Source: Prostheceraeus crozeri
Lineage: Eukaryota; Platyhelminthes; Polycladida; Euryleptidae
Reading direction: 5' to 3'
NCBI GenBank assembly: GCA_907163375.1
Contig: CAJQUW010014401.1
Location: forward strand, 124,001 to 188,000
Length of the DNA stretch: 64,000 nt
Position numbers and translations under genes: made by a program. Below are positions 37,668 through 47,948 of this stretch, one piece after another; the first letter of the stretch is position 1; each line of letters begins with the position of its first letter. The notes under the pieces were generated by a model, which worked only from the letters and a program-made list of their open reading frames with translations, was not told where the DNA came from and ran no database searches.

Positions 37668-39075
37668 GTTGGAATTATAGAGTAAGTATATAGTAGGTAG
37701 TGTCGACTGAAAGAAGTATCTGTATACATTGAAAATTTTTTAACAAAAGATTCAGCTTTTGTGGAGATTACGTTCCAGTGGTCCAAAAAAATATTTGGTC
37801 ACTTTTTAAGAAGCTAAATTTTTGCAAATTTTTCCTGGGTTTATACACTATTGACATGAACCTATTTTATTATGAATTATGTATTATGAAACTTGTTGGA
37901 TATCACAAGAAATGAGCATTTAATAACCAGTATCTTAATGAAGCGGAAATTAAGCTGATTATCAAGGGAATTAATTTCATGGACCACATAATAATGCAAG
38001 TCTTCATGAAAAAGTTGAGATCTTATTGAGTTTTTTGGCTGAGATTTCATGTTTTTAATTCAATTTTCATCGGCATGATTTTATGATTGACTGAATTTAT
38101 GTTTCATTTCTTGAATCTGAATTATAATGTGGACCCATTGACATCTTTAAAGTTAATTATGATCATTGTCCTTGATCAAATTTGCTTTACCAGTTGCAGG
38201 TTGCTTGTGATATGATCACGTTTAAGAAAATACCCTTGAGGCTAAGCAATAATAGTAATAGCAACCCATTGAATTGCTAATTTAGCAAACGTTACCACTC
38301 CAAAGTTGTCATGACACGGAGGATTTGCAAAATGCTATTATTCCTTCTGTATTGCTATCATGATCAGTCAATTCCGTGGAAATTTCTCCAAAAGTGCAAA
38401 AATTTGCAAATCTCACATGTCGGTACTGGGTCTCAACTCGCGTTCATTTAATGAAACGAAGCTGTCTACACATTGGGGATTCAGTTAATACTGAGTTGCT
38501 ACTCTACCTAACATAAGGTTGGGATCATCTCCACAATTGATTTTCACCTCTTCCATTCCTTGGGTCGTCATTACTTATGTTAGAAAATTACACAATTAAG
38601 AAGGTAATCAAGGGAATTTCAAGCATCATAAATCCATGTTTGTCAATCTCATTACTTCAGATGCTTTACAAGTGAATCCAAGATTGAACCCTTTCATCAC
38701 ATTGAAAATAGAACGTTTTCATTTTTCCTGTTATCTACATATAATAGTGTTCAATTGCATGGTAGTGCATTATCTTGTACTCTTAGAACGGCAAGTTTGC
38801 TATATGGCAGCTTGATTCAATCTCGCCAGAATTGAGTACTACATGCAGGCATTTTCGAAGAAGAACTTAGGGGAAACCCATGCTGATAAGATTAATGAGC
38901 TTCGAAAATTGAATCACAGCACTATTCTACAAGCATATTGCAAGTTACAAGTCGAGGAAGCTTGACCAAATGATGGTATGCTTTCTTAATGCAAATTGGG
39001 GAACATTTTGCTGTGATTGAATCATTTCCATGGTTTTCAATCTACGTACGTGTTCATCACAAGTCTCAAATAATC

Positions 39076-39142
39076 TCATGGAACCGGATCTTGGGATTTT
39101 TCGTCAGTTCCGGCGGTTTCCGTTCCGGTTCCGCATCCATGA
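39076..39142. repeat. Short hAT-like relic
   Basis: Begins CATGGAACCGG and ends CCGGTTCCGCATCCATG, so the ends are partly inverted and match the end words of the 37-kb MITE. Repeats of TTCCGG fill the middle. No clear target duplication. Confidence 0.4.
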
Positions 39143-39149
39143 TTATAAG

Positions 39150-42100
39150 TTATCATTTTGCTTTAACTAAAAATCGAGACAAGATATGCAAAGGGTCATC
39201 AGCGTGAAATCGTTGAGTCCGGATGAAGTATATGAAAAAAAGTTAGAAAGAGACCTCATCGTGCTGAAAAGCGCAATCACGAAATCGTCTGTACGCGTCA
39301 GTTGTAAAACATGAATTATGGCATAAATTATAACGGAAAACTTTTTCAGTGATAGCTTGGTGTCATACTAGAGGTTTTGCCAGTATTTTTCTAAAATCCA
39401 CAATATGGTGCTTTGGATTTTAAAGCAGGGAATTGTCTCTGACATATGAACCAATTAGGACGCTTTGCGATATGATGGCAAACTATAGGAGGCCGAATTG
39501 AAAGAATCATGGTGATACATTCCAAAACTGGTCATGTTTTCACCGTTCATGTTAGCTTCATTTGGATTTTGTCTGTTTATGAATGCCAAACATATCTATT
39601 TCCAATTACTATTATTTGTATTGTAAAGCGCACATAATTTCCCTAGTTACATTTCCCTATTCTGTGAGCATAAGTGACATCATCATTAATGATGGATTTG
39701 CCGGATGAATATAAAATATAAACACGTTAGTACCTACCGACAAAGGGCTCTTCTGAATTGCTGTTGCCGTAGATTTCCTATCTACATCTAGAAGAGAGTT
39801 CCAATTCTCTGGTTGATATAAATTATTTAAAGATTTTCCATCTATAACGTCTATCTAGTCTTGCCTCCATAATACAAGCTAAACCTTGTATGTACCTATT
39901 AATCATCAGCACATCGTTTGTCTGTCTATGTTTTTAAGATATAAATATATTCTCTCTTTGGTCACACAAGACAAAAAGTAACACTTTGAAGACAGAAATC
40001 ACTTAATCAAGGAGTTTCGGAAATTCAAACTCTCATCAAGGATTTTAGGTGCAAACACATTCTCCACAATTCAAAGAGAAACATGTCTTAAACAATAGCT
40101 CATTCTGTATAGTATTACTTACATCACCATGGCAACGTCTATTCTAAAGATGAGAAATCCCCGAAAATTGAAGCATGAGGTATATGTCCGTATTTTCAAG
40201 CTTCTGCGTAGATCGTGTGCATCGAATGACTAATATACCTGTGACATACGAGTACAGATAGCTTGTGCTTGAAGATACATAGAAAATTTTTATGTTTCAA
40301 ATATTTTGGAAATGGGATATAATAGCAGATGGTTGTCATGCGGAATACATGTAGATTCAAACAAAATTCTTCATTTCCCAAAAATTATTTCTGAGTTTTA
40401 AGCACCTCCATCAAGCAAACTTACCTTCCACTTTTGAAATCGAATTTACGGCGGTGGTTGCCATCATCTGTCAATCATATTGAAAATCATCGCTAGCATT
40501 CAGTCATGAACACTAATGGATTACATTTTTTCTATCATCAATCACCAATTATCACTATGATATTTCCGACAACACGAAATATTGAAGTTGCATGCGATGA
40601 TCTCAGATCATAGTTGGGACATGCAGCAATTATACTGTTGTTGATGTTATCAAATGTTGATGTTGTATGTGAAATTATACAGATTGCTAGGCACGGAGCG
40701 ACTAATTATGCACTAACAAAGGAAACCACCCTCACAATTCAAAGCAAAGCTTGCTTATACTTAGCAGTGTTGTCAAAAATTAATTGCATTGCATTTAATT
40801 TCATTGCTACTATCAAGAAATTCCAATTAATTGGTGTCATCGCATGATTTCAATGAATTGATTGTTGTCAGTCAGCAATTGCAATCAATTGACTCAACCG
40901 ATTCATTGCATTGTAACCAAATCGGCTCGACCAGCTCATTCTCTTCAGATTCTATTTCGTAGGAGGAATTTTTTCCCCAATATCAATGACACTTATCAAT
41001 AATACCTGTTGTGTTTGATTTCTTTTTTTATTCGACCCAATTCATGTCTGTTTTTAAAAGCTTTATGACACTGACTAAGAAAATATTAATCATGCTTGCA
41101 TCACACTGCATGTATTGTATTGATATCCTTCAAACTTTGAATCAAATGCGCTTTTGCTGTACCGCACTTTTATCAATTTTTTACATGTAAGACACGATGA
41201 CAGATAATTGCAATTAATTCATTGATGACACCGATTTATTGCAATTACATGGTTTCTGCCACAGAATAATCATGATTTTTGATTGCTTATTGTATTAAGT
41301 TCCGTGTGAACTCTTGTATTAATTTGCTTGTTTGTTGCTATAAGCTGCGTAAAGCCATCCAGAGTACAACATGGAAGTAATAATATCAAAGAAGAGCTCC
41401 TTCTTTGTAGGATTTTCAATGAGATTGGCGAATTTCATAATAACACTTTCACGCAACGCCACAACCCTTTGTTCACTTTTCCCTGTGTATGTTTCCAAAT
41501 GATGCGGATAGTCGGCAGAGGAGCAGAGGGTCTACCACATGGTGACCGCAATGCTAGATCGTAACCAGCATATTTATTTTTAGAATTGAAATTCTTTATT
41601 GTTTTCGGGGAAGCAAATTTTTTCTACTGAATTCGCAACATCGATGTCATCAAAACGCATCAATGCGCAAATAAAATTAATTCGGTCAATTGTCTTGGAA
41701 ATTCTTCATTTCACATTCAATCAACACATGCACCCAAAAATCCACATGTATGGTGTTGTTGGTGTTGACTTCTGATTGGCGGAATGGCGTGAATGGTAAT
41801 AAACATCTTCATTCCATTTTTTTCCATGAAAACCATTTGCTTGATTCACTATATAGGTGAGCTATGCATGCATGTAGGTAAGCTGTTATTCAGTTATCCA
41901 ACCCCAAAGACTTTTTGCAGTATAGCAATGAGTAAATTAGCTGATCATCATTTTTAATGAATGAGATTCTTCTCTTAATTTCGACATGATGCGTGTAATA
42001 TACCACGGTCACTCATTTCTGCTTTGCGTTGGGGTCAGGCATTGCTGCGTGTTCCAGGAAGGTCAATCAAACTTCCCTATCAGACAAGACGGTTTCAGCG

Positions 42101-42950
42101 CAATTTCCTGCACCTCAACGTTGATTATCTGGCGAACATCTCGCGGTTAGCATTGATTGAGCGAATAAAAGCAATATACATGTATGTTATATTCGTCCGA
42201 ACTACATGTGGTGATGGATGCAAACAATAACTTTTTTTACTAATAGGAGAGCTAAAAGTTCAATTAGAGTTCATGACATGAGCATTGAGCGACATCTTGT
42301 CGATCATCTAATGTCTATCATTTTCCAACAAATGTCAAAATTAATAATTAAAATCCACTGAGCAAGTGAATCGATCATTCTGAAATCTTTCCGTCAACTT
42401 TTTCAACCACAATGTTGTACTTTGATTACAGTGCGTCGATCATGCGATAAATAAGAAGATTGCTTTTATTGTTCTTTGAAGTTATCCCAAAAGGGAATAA
42501 AAGCAATTGTCATCGTCTAGTTTGTTAGATAGAAGCAGCTCATACAATAAATTAAATGCTTGTGCTTACAAAATGTAATCTGCTATGACATAGTAGCAAA
42601 AACTTATCTTAATCATAATCATCTTTCCCTTCAACTCATTTGTCTGATCAATAGCATCATTAACGGAGCACAATTAAATTAATACAATTATTTTATATTT
42701 GTAATAAAAAACTTAATACTCCTATGCAGGGTTACCGTGTTGCTGAAGTTTTGCACATACTAGTCGCCACCACCAATTAAATTCACGCACTATTTTTAAT
42801 ATTCTTCATTCTAGTCAGTGCACTTTTGCATGTATAATTAGATCATTTATCTACTTTCGATCTTCTTAATTACATTTGGTAGTGTTTGTTACATTCGGAC
42901 GATAGCAACAACTGACATTTTAGCCTGCATGTAAATTCATGAAATGCTTG
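39150..42950. other. No gene recognised; AATTGCAATTAATT-rich stretch
   Basis: AT-rich host DNA. From 40,770 to 41,240 the words AATTGCAATTAATT and CAATTAATTGG recur, and one edge begins CAGTGTTGTCAA like a hAT end, but no second end was found. A 12-bp hairpin (ATTGCTTTTATT/AATAAAAGCAAT) is at about 42,459-42,512. Confidence 0.4.
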
Positions 42951-43020
42951 ATTTCAAAACGGACTGTCGAAAATGGCTAGAGCTGAAAGTAGTAAGCAAA
43001 ACTCCACTTCTGGACCGCGC

Positions 43021-43700
43021 AAGATGGCGGCCACCGCTGCGTCCCCCCCCCTCTGGCACGGCAGAGTGTCGTGGTCGGCCGCCGTGGTGCTTCGTGTCTG
43101 AGTCCCCCCCCCTCTGGAACGACAGAGGTTGTGGTCTGTCGTGGTGTGCCGGCCAGGTGGGTCCACGTTCACAACATGTTCGCTGACGTCCCCCCCCCCT
43201 CTGCAACGACAGAGTGTGAGACTCGGGTGAGTTGGTCCGACCGCCTGGTTGACGTGGGCGACCGTCTAGGTTGACGTGGGCGACCGCCAGGATTAGTCTT
43301 GAGGCTATAGTGTGTGATGTTTTTGGTGTGTAGCGTCCAAACGAAGCATCGGATGAGAAAACGGAGGCCAGATTCGGAATCTACGTGAAATTTTGGGTTA
43401 GGAAGGATGTTTCCAGTGAAATCGGAGAAAAAAATTTTCGGCTGACGTCCCCCCCCCTGGACAGCTTGCTTCCAGTGGACGGATTTTGTCGTGCGATAGC
43501 TCGTTTGAAAGCTAAGAGTGAGACAAATTCAGTGAAAGAATCGGCTTGTTCGTATCTGCCTTCGTTTAGATGTGAGACGCCATTTAAGATTTTGGGACAT
43601 TGGTGAAAAACGACAGAGTTAGAATTTGGGACGTTTTGGGCTGTAGCTTCAAAACGAACTATCGGATTGGTAAACGGATGCCAGATTTGGAATCAACTTG
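43021..43700. repeat. Left terminal region: poly-C/hairpin repeats
   Basis: Four units of GTC followed by 7-10 C and CTCTG(G/C)(A/C)ACG(A/G)CAGAG lie at about 43,041-43,066, 43,102-43,127, 43,188-43,214 and (degenerate) 43,446-43,466. In each of the first three, CTCTG and CAGAG can pair around a 6-nt loop. A 22-bp tandem of TTGACGTGGGCGACCG follows at 43,249-43,289, and a diverged 75-bp repeat recurs at about 43,318 and 43,630. AAGATGGCGGC at 43,021 matches a YY1 site. GC content is far above the host. Probably part of the terminal inverted repeat. Confidence 0.65.
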
Positions 43701-43750
43701 ATGTTATTGTCCAATGAGGATCATCATCCAATGAGAATCAAGCATTTCTT

Positions 43751-43785
43751 TATAAATAGCGAGCCTTCCACAGTGAGAATCATTC
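43751..43785 (+). promoter_or_regulatory. TATA-initiator promoter of the first gene
   Basis: TATAAATA at 43,751-43,758, with TCATTC at 43,780-43,785 and the initiator A 31 bp downstream of the TATA start. The first coding ATG (43,859) follows 77 bp later. Confidence 0.75.
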
Positions 43786-43858
43786 CATCGTTGAATCACA
43801 CGAGTGACGGACGCACATTTTCTCTCTCTCTAGTTCCCTGTTCTATTATCCAACTAAA

Positions 43859-44634
43859 ATGGTAAGTCGCTACTTCCCTCCCTCTCCTCCCTTGAACGTA
43901 AACTTAATACAATCTTTTTTCATTTTCAGGCATCTACTCCATCTGCTGCACTAGTAGGACAAAATGGCGGTCAAACGTTACAAGGTTCGCTACGGTCAGA
44001 TCATCTACAACTGAGGCCAGTGGAAGAAACATCCAAGGTACATAATCCTACACCGCTACAGCGTAAATTTAAACAAGCCTTGCGTTATGATGATCATAGC
44101 GTAGTACTCCAAACGGGAATGCTCCCTTCCACGGATGTCAAGATAATGCACAATCAGTATGGGGACTACATACTGATCCCCGTGAGTCCATACATTCGCC
44201 ACCAACTTGATATTATTGAGGAGTACGTGACATTAAATATGGACATTCCTACTCCTCTTGCTCAAGAGTGGAAGGCGAGAGATGACAAGGATACTCCCTA
44301 TAGAAAGATTTGGGATGGTAATCACATTTGCCTACCGGTATCACATTGGTGTACTTACTATAAGAAGGAGGGAGATCATTCAATACCCATCAGATGTGAT
44401 GAGCTCGGAGAAGGTACTTGGGATATCCTTTTCAAAGTGAATGGGCTATATTATGGTCGACACAAGGATAATAAAATAGCCTCTCTCTCCATGCATATGG
44501 AATCCATCCTATATATTCCGAAACCACCCAACGTGGACGACATAATTGATCAAATCCTTAACAGCAGTGGTACGAAGCGCAAGTCGGAGAAGAATGCTAC
44601 ATCAAAACGCAAATCAAAGAAGGAGAATTGCTAG
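43859..44634 (+). CDS. Spliced early-type protein of unknown function
   Basis: The reading frame has no ATG at its front. It is supplied by an upstream exon made of only the ATG (43,859-43,861), followed at once by GTAAGT; the intron ends TTTTCAG at 43,929. Exon 2 (43,930-44,634) continues in frame, giving about 235 residues. The N-terminus is Ser/Thr/Gln-rich, the middle folds into probable beta strands (a WDILFKVNGLYYGRH block near residue 175) and the tail is a Lys-rich KRKS-type likely nuclear signal. I do not recognise the family. The beta-rich core and basic tail would fit a nucleic-acid-binding protein (OB-like), which is a guess. It is the first gene inside the left end, under a TATA-initiator promoter. 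Confidence 0.8.
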
Positions 44635-44794
44635 TCCTTTCCTAACTCTACCCTATGACAATTCGCTTATGTGCTTTGAGTGTCGTAGACGTGGTCTTAT
44701 TAGATACATTTTACTTCTTCGTTGCCATCATATCATTTGTGTATTTTGTCGTGAAAAGCATCGATGTAATTCTTCATTTTGTAATATGTTATAG
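44546..44794 (+). CDS. Small RING-like zinc-finger ORF
   Basis: An 82-codon frame overlapping the end of the previous gene. From 44,668 it encodes CFEC, then a 13-residue spacer, CHHIICVFC and a last Cys pair, the C-x2-C...C-x-H-x2-C-x2-C order of a RING finger. The final Cys pair is spaced C-x4-C, not C-x2-C. The start is uncertain: ATG 44,546, 44,591 or 44,668 are all possible, and the ORF could be an exon of the next gene (a splice acceptor lies at 44,828). RING proteins in viruses often act as ubiquitin ligases; this role is inferred only. Confidence 0.4.
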   Translation: MIKSLTAVVRSASRRRMLHQNANQRRRIASPFLTLPYDNSLMCFECRRRGLIRYILLLRCHHIICVFCREKHRCNSSFCNML

Positions 44795-44846
44795 AACGTT
44801 TCCTTAGATGTGTAAATTTCCGTTTTAGGCTTCTATCATCATTTTT

Positions 44847-45377
44847 ATGGATTGTGAGGGTGAACCTGTACAGGAGCTCAGTGCTATTGCTATGAACAAT
44901 TGGACATATCAGATTGTTAGTGTCTATCATCAACATGCCAACTGCGATCCCAATGTTGATCAATGGGCGAGAAAACACATTCATGGACTTAATCTGAAAT
45001 ATTTGCAAGACTATGGCTTTTCTTGTGAGAGTGCTCTTCTTATTGACTTTAAACGATGGTTAGCTGCTTTCAATGTTATACGCATCTTTTGTAATAATCC
45101 TGGTAAGGAGAGGAAAGTATTTCCCAATCTAATCATTGATGATATTTTGCTCCCACCTTGGGATAGTAGAGTGAATCAACATTATCATGAAGTCACAAAA
45201 CGTTTTAAGGATTTGTGTGTTCCTTTTTTGTCTGTTCGTTGTAGTAGCTACGTTCATAACCAATGCTTCTTTCCTCCTTACCTCAACACTGCCAAAGTCC
45301 TGTATGGTTATCATTGCTCGCTGTATGATAGTTACCAGCTGTATCTATTTTATCTCTTTCAAACCATTGATTTATAA
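44847..45377 (+). CDS. DEDDh-exonuclease-like protein
   Basis: 176 codons from ATG 44,847. Close to the start lies MDCEG, a D-x-E pair in the place of Exo motif I. Near residue 85, IRIFCNNPGKE occupies the motif II region. Near the C-terminus, YHCSLYDSYQLYLF has the H-x4-D spacing of motif III in DEDDh exonucleases. A stop lies just upstream, immediately preceded by TTTTAG (acceptor at 44,828), so a spliced 5' extension adding the usual first strand is plausible. The central Asp of motif II is not obvious, so activity is uncertain. A proofreading or RNA-degrading role is inference. AATAAA at 45,399 could end the transcript. Confidence 0.5.
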   Translation: MDCEGEPVQELSAIAMNNWTYQIVSVYHQHANCDPNVDQWARKHIHGLNLKYLQDYGFSCESALLIDFKRWLAAFNVIRIFCNNPGKERKVFPNLIIDDILLPPWDSRVNQHYHEVTKRFKDLCVPFLSVRCSSYVHNQCFFPPYLNTAKVLYGYHCSLYDSYQLYLFYLFQTIDL

Positions 45378-45464
45378 TGCATGCTTGTTACCATTATTCA
45401 ATAAATGTTACTATGAGAAGAGTTGTTGTTTTCATGTAATGGATGGGTTAGATAAAGGGCGATC

Positions 45465-45875
45465 ATGTCTTTCTCAAACGACTGCGGAACATTACGTTTT
45501 CATAGGCAAAGTTTAAAAGGAGCTGTTCAAGATTATGTGATAAAATTTCATAAAGATGAGACCGACATCGAAGCAGTGGTCGATGATGCTAGCACTCTAT
45601 TTCTAGAGTTAATGAATACATTCTCTGATAGCATTATCATGGCGCGATTAGTTGCGAAAATTAAGTTTAGTCATTTTGGAAAGGAAGAGGTGGAAAGTCG
45701 CTCTTTCCATTTTGCTTCTTATTCAATGGAAGTGGTAGATCACCCCCAAGAATTTTTTAAAAGACATATGATAAAAATTGCTGAACGTCTTAACGCATTT
45801 AACCATCATGGTAGCAGTCTAGTGATTGAAGCGATTTCAGATATTCACATTCAACTTTCCATAAAGAAAAATTGA
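45465..45875 (+). CDS. Free-standing paralogue of the PolB N-terminal domain
   Basis: 136 codons. The segment ARLVAKIKFSHFG...SRSFHFAS...EVVDHPQEFF...ERLNAF...SSLVIEAISDIHI matches, in order and spacing, a stretch of the element's own DNA polymerase (residues about 152-240: LIYLKLKYIKID, RIQFHIPSSS, EVVDCESWL, VDKFNQRDSALIFDGVDSAIF). So the same domain occurs once fused to the polymerase and once as a separate small protein. Its function is unknown to me. Because Polinton polymerases are protein-primed, a role with the terminal protein or in assembly of the replication complex is a reasonable guess. It sits among early-side genes and its stop is next to the following start. Confidence 0.7.
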   Translation: MSFSNDCGTLRFHRQSLKGAVQDYVIKFHKDETDIEAVVDDASTLFLELMNTFSDSIIMARLVAKIKFSHFGKEEVESRSFHFASYSMEVVDHPQEFFKRHMIKIAERLNAFNHHGSSLVIEAISDIHIQLSIKKN

Positions 45876-45877
45876 AA

Positions 45878-46201
45878 ATGCAGTGGTACTTGATTGTAGC
45901 ACAACTGGTTTTCGAGCTATGTCTGCTCACTCTCGAAGTATATTCCTTCTGTACATGCGTCTATTATTTAGAAAAGGCTAGCAAATTCATATCTTCAAAA
46001 AGACTTGCTATAGACATCAGTAACGGTGAAACTATGTGTTGCGATGTATGTAAGCGAAAGGATGGAAATGAAAAGCGCATCTTCAAGAGATGTAAGCATG
46101 CTTTTTGTCAACGCTGTTTCATACGTAATTGCATTCAACTTTGCCAATGTAACCACTGTGACATTGCTCATTTCGAGTGTCACTTATGTCGCAATAGTTA
46201 G
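45878..46201 (+). CDS. Membrane-anchored RING-like protein
   Basis: 107 codons from ATG 45,878, three bases after the previous stop. Residues about 5-30 are a hydrophobic segment (LIVAQLVFELCLLTLEV), a likely signal anchor. The C-terminal half has CCDVC, a 13-residue spacer, CKHAFCQRC, then CQCNHC and CHLC, a plausible RING/treble-clef cross-brace with extra Cys pairs. Membrane RING proteins of this layout resemble viral ubiquitin ligases that down-regulate host membrane proteins; here that is inference from architecture only. Confidence 0.6.
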   Translation: MQWYLIVAQLVFELCLLTLEVYSFCTCVYYLEKASKFISSKRLAIDISNGETMCCDVCKRKDGNEKRIFKRCKHAFCQRCFIRNCIQLCQCNHCDIAHFECHLCRNS

Positions 46202-46206
46202 TACCT

Positions 46207-46214
46207 ATGCAAAT
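46207..46214 (+). promoter_or_regulatory. ATGCAAAT motif before the basic protein gene
   Basis: ATGCAAATGTGG starts 6 bp after the previous stop and 46 bp before ATG 46,253. One of six such motifs ahead of genes in the element. Confidence 0.45.
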
Positions 46215-46252
46215 GTGGTAAAGATAGGTTTTAGCAAAGACTAACACGGAAA

Positions 46253-46609
46253 ATGGCGAAACGTAAAATGACGAAACGTAAAAGTCAAAAGTTTTCTTCA
46301 GCCATTCAAGCTCTCCGACGAATGAAAGCAAATCAGCGATACAATGCTATACGACATGCTAACGATAAATTCATTTGTGAAATTATTTCTCATGTGAGGA
46401 AGTTGAGGACGAAGAAATTAGCGCCAAAACAACGAAAGTTACTTAAGCGATATGCTACGAAATTGCGTTTCATCTCCAATCCTAAAGTCGCCCTTCAAAG
46501 AAAGAGGAAAACTCTAACACAAAAGGGCGGTTTCCTTTCAGCAATACTTCCAATGATAGCTCCTGCCGTGGGCAACCTATTGGGAAATATCTTTGGCTCT
46601 AAGCGTTAA
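46253..46609 (+). CDS. Small basic virion-type protein (pVI/pX-like)
   Basis: 118 codons, very rich in Lys and Arg, with an N-terminal KRK-M-TKRKS patch. The C-terminus has TQKGGFLSAILPMIAPAVGN, a Gly-Gly followed by an amphipathic/hydrophobic helix. Polintons and adintoviruses commonly encode a short protein of this build near the ATPase; the Gly-Gly-helix unit recalls adenovirus protein pVI or pX, which is cleaved by adenain and disrupts membranes or binds DNA. The element encodes its own adenain-type protease, and TQKGG is a candidate cleavage point. Exact role inferred. Confidence 0.6.
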   Translation: MAKRKMTKRKSQKFSSAIQALRRMKANQRYNAIRHANDKFICEIISHVRKLRTKKLAPKQRKLLKRYATKLRFISNPKVALQRKRKTLTQKGGFLSAILPMIAPAVGNLLGNIFGSKR

Positions 46610-46611
46610 TT

Positions 46612-46619
46612 ATGCAAAT
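46612..46619 (+). promoter_or_regulatory. ATGCAAAT motif before the ATPase gene
   Basis: ATGCAAATGTTG lies 2 bp after the previous stop and 29 bp before ATG 46,641. Confidence 0.45.
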
Positions 46620-46640
46620 GTTGAGTCTCAAAGTAATAAA

Positions 46641-47258
46641 ATGGATTTCAGACTTCAATGTGATAAAGTTCTGACTGTATCAGGTCCATCTCATGCAGGT
46701 AAAACTGTTTTCACGCTGAATTTATTGGATAAAAGAAGGGAGTTGTTTAAGGAACCTATCAATCGAGTGATTTGGTGTTATGGTATTTATCAACCGTCGC
46801 TGTTTCAGGAATTACAAAGTCGCAACTTTATTCGACATGAAGGAATTATTCCAGTGGATAAACTTCAGTCTAATGATGTTGTTGTATTGGATGATTTATT
46901 AAAAGAAAGTAAGAATTCAAAAGATGTTACAGATATGTTCACTCGCGCAGCACACCATAAAAGGTGTTTTATCATCTATATTACACAAAATTTGTTTCCT
47001 GATGGAAAAGAAGCTCGTACACGAAACCTGAATACACACTATTATGCTATTTTCAAGAATCCGCGAGATAAAAGTCAATTTGAAATTTTAGCGCGACAAG
47101 TTGCACCCAGAGGATCAAAAGCCTTAATTGAAATTTTTCAAGCAGCTACTGAAAAACCATACGGTTACTTATTCATTGACTTTACGCAAGAGTGTCCGGA
47201 AGAATTTAGATTTCGAAGTGATATTTTGAAAACTCCCATGATTATCTACAAACTATGA
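46641..47258 (+). CDS. Packaging ATPase (A32/FtsK-HerA type)
   Basis: 205 codons from ATG 46,641; the frame is open further upstream but has no ATG there. Walker A is GPSHAGKT (residues about 15-22) and Walker B is VVVLDDL (about 88-94). A conserved TQNLF and a NPRDKSQ block follow at about 130 and 155, as in Polinton and large DNA virus genome-packaging ATPases. It would drive DNA into preformed capsids. The stop overlaps the next start (ATGA at 47,255), implying translation from one transcript or tight packing. No defect seen. Confidence 0.9.
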   Translation: MDFRLQCDKVLTVSGPSHAGKTVFTLNLLDKRRELFKEPINRVIWCYGIYQPSLFQELQSRNFIRHEGIIPVDKLQSNDVVVLDDLLKESKNSKDVTDMFTRAAHHKRCFIIYITQNLFPDGKEARTRNLNTHYYAIFKNPRDKSQFEILARQVAPRGSKALIEIFQAATEKPYGYLFIDFTQECPEEFRFRSDILKTPMIIYKL

Positions 47259-47947
47259 GTTCTTATTCTCGCATGATTGTTATTCCTCAGGATGAATATG
47301 TACAATTGACTGCCATGCAGCAAGTAAAGCAACCTCTTGCAAATCAAATGTATAGGAAAGAAATAGATTATCAGCAAAATGTTCACATCAAAGATCCACA
47401 TCGTGCTGTATTATTACAATCGGAAACTGTTGAGCAATTGAAAAACTTGAAGAATAAGATGCGTGACTCTGTATCGACTGCTACACCTTTAGCATCTCGC
47501 GCACATGCCATATCTCTTTTCAACAGTATTGAACCCCATCTCAATGTAAATGATAGAGGAGAAATCATTACAGATGAAAATAAAGTGATTGATGCTTCAC
47601 GTTATGAAGACTTGATTCAGTATGCGACACGTAGAAAGCGCCGTCAGGGCTATGTTCCACCTGGTTGGTCATACTTTCTTAAACTATTGAAAAAGCATAA
47701 TGTGCCAAAATTTGCTTTAAATAATGAGACATTGAAAGAACTTGATTCAACAGTGGCTACTACTCCAATGCTTCAGGCGATGAAAATGCCAACAAATTGG
47801 TTTAAGACGTCACCTGCTACATCCCCTCCCACACTCACTAAGCAAAAAAGGGGAAGAACTCGACGTAGATCTGTATCGCCACTAAAACTGGTAAAAGGAA
47901 AACGTAAAACAGCTCCTCCCAGGAAATACATGTTCTCAGACTATTAA
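47255..47947 (+). CDS. Conserved Polinton protein of unknown function (PW/PC1-like)
   Basis: 230 codons, overlapping the ATPase stop by 4 bp. The middle (residues about 75-150) contains NDRGEIITDENKVIDAS, EDLIQYATRRKR and QGYVPPGWSYFLKLLKKHNVP. This block recurs in the protein that follows the ATPase in animal Polintons. The C-terminus is strongly basic (RGRTRRR, KGKRKTAPPRK), suggesting DNA or virion-core binding. Its exact function is not known to me. Position between ATPase and integrase agrees with usual Polinton order. Confidence 0.6.
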   Translation: MSSYSRMIVIPQDEYVQLTAMQQVKQPLANQMYRKEIDYQQNVHIKDPHRAVLLQSETVEQLKNLKNKMRDSVSTATPLASRAHAISLFNSIEPHLNVNDRGEIITDENKVIDASRYEDLIQYATRRKRRQGYVPPGWSYFLKLLKKHNVPKFALNNETLKELDSTVATTPMLQAMKMPTNWFKTSPATSPPTLTKQKRGRTRRRSVSPLKLVKGKRKTAPPRKYMFSDY

Positions 47948-47948
47948 T

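Noticed and set aside
42937..43274. Several short overlapping frames on both strands in the GC-rich left end
   Set aside because: They arise from the poly-C/hairpin repeats; no start context or domain.
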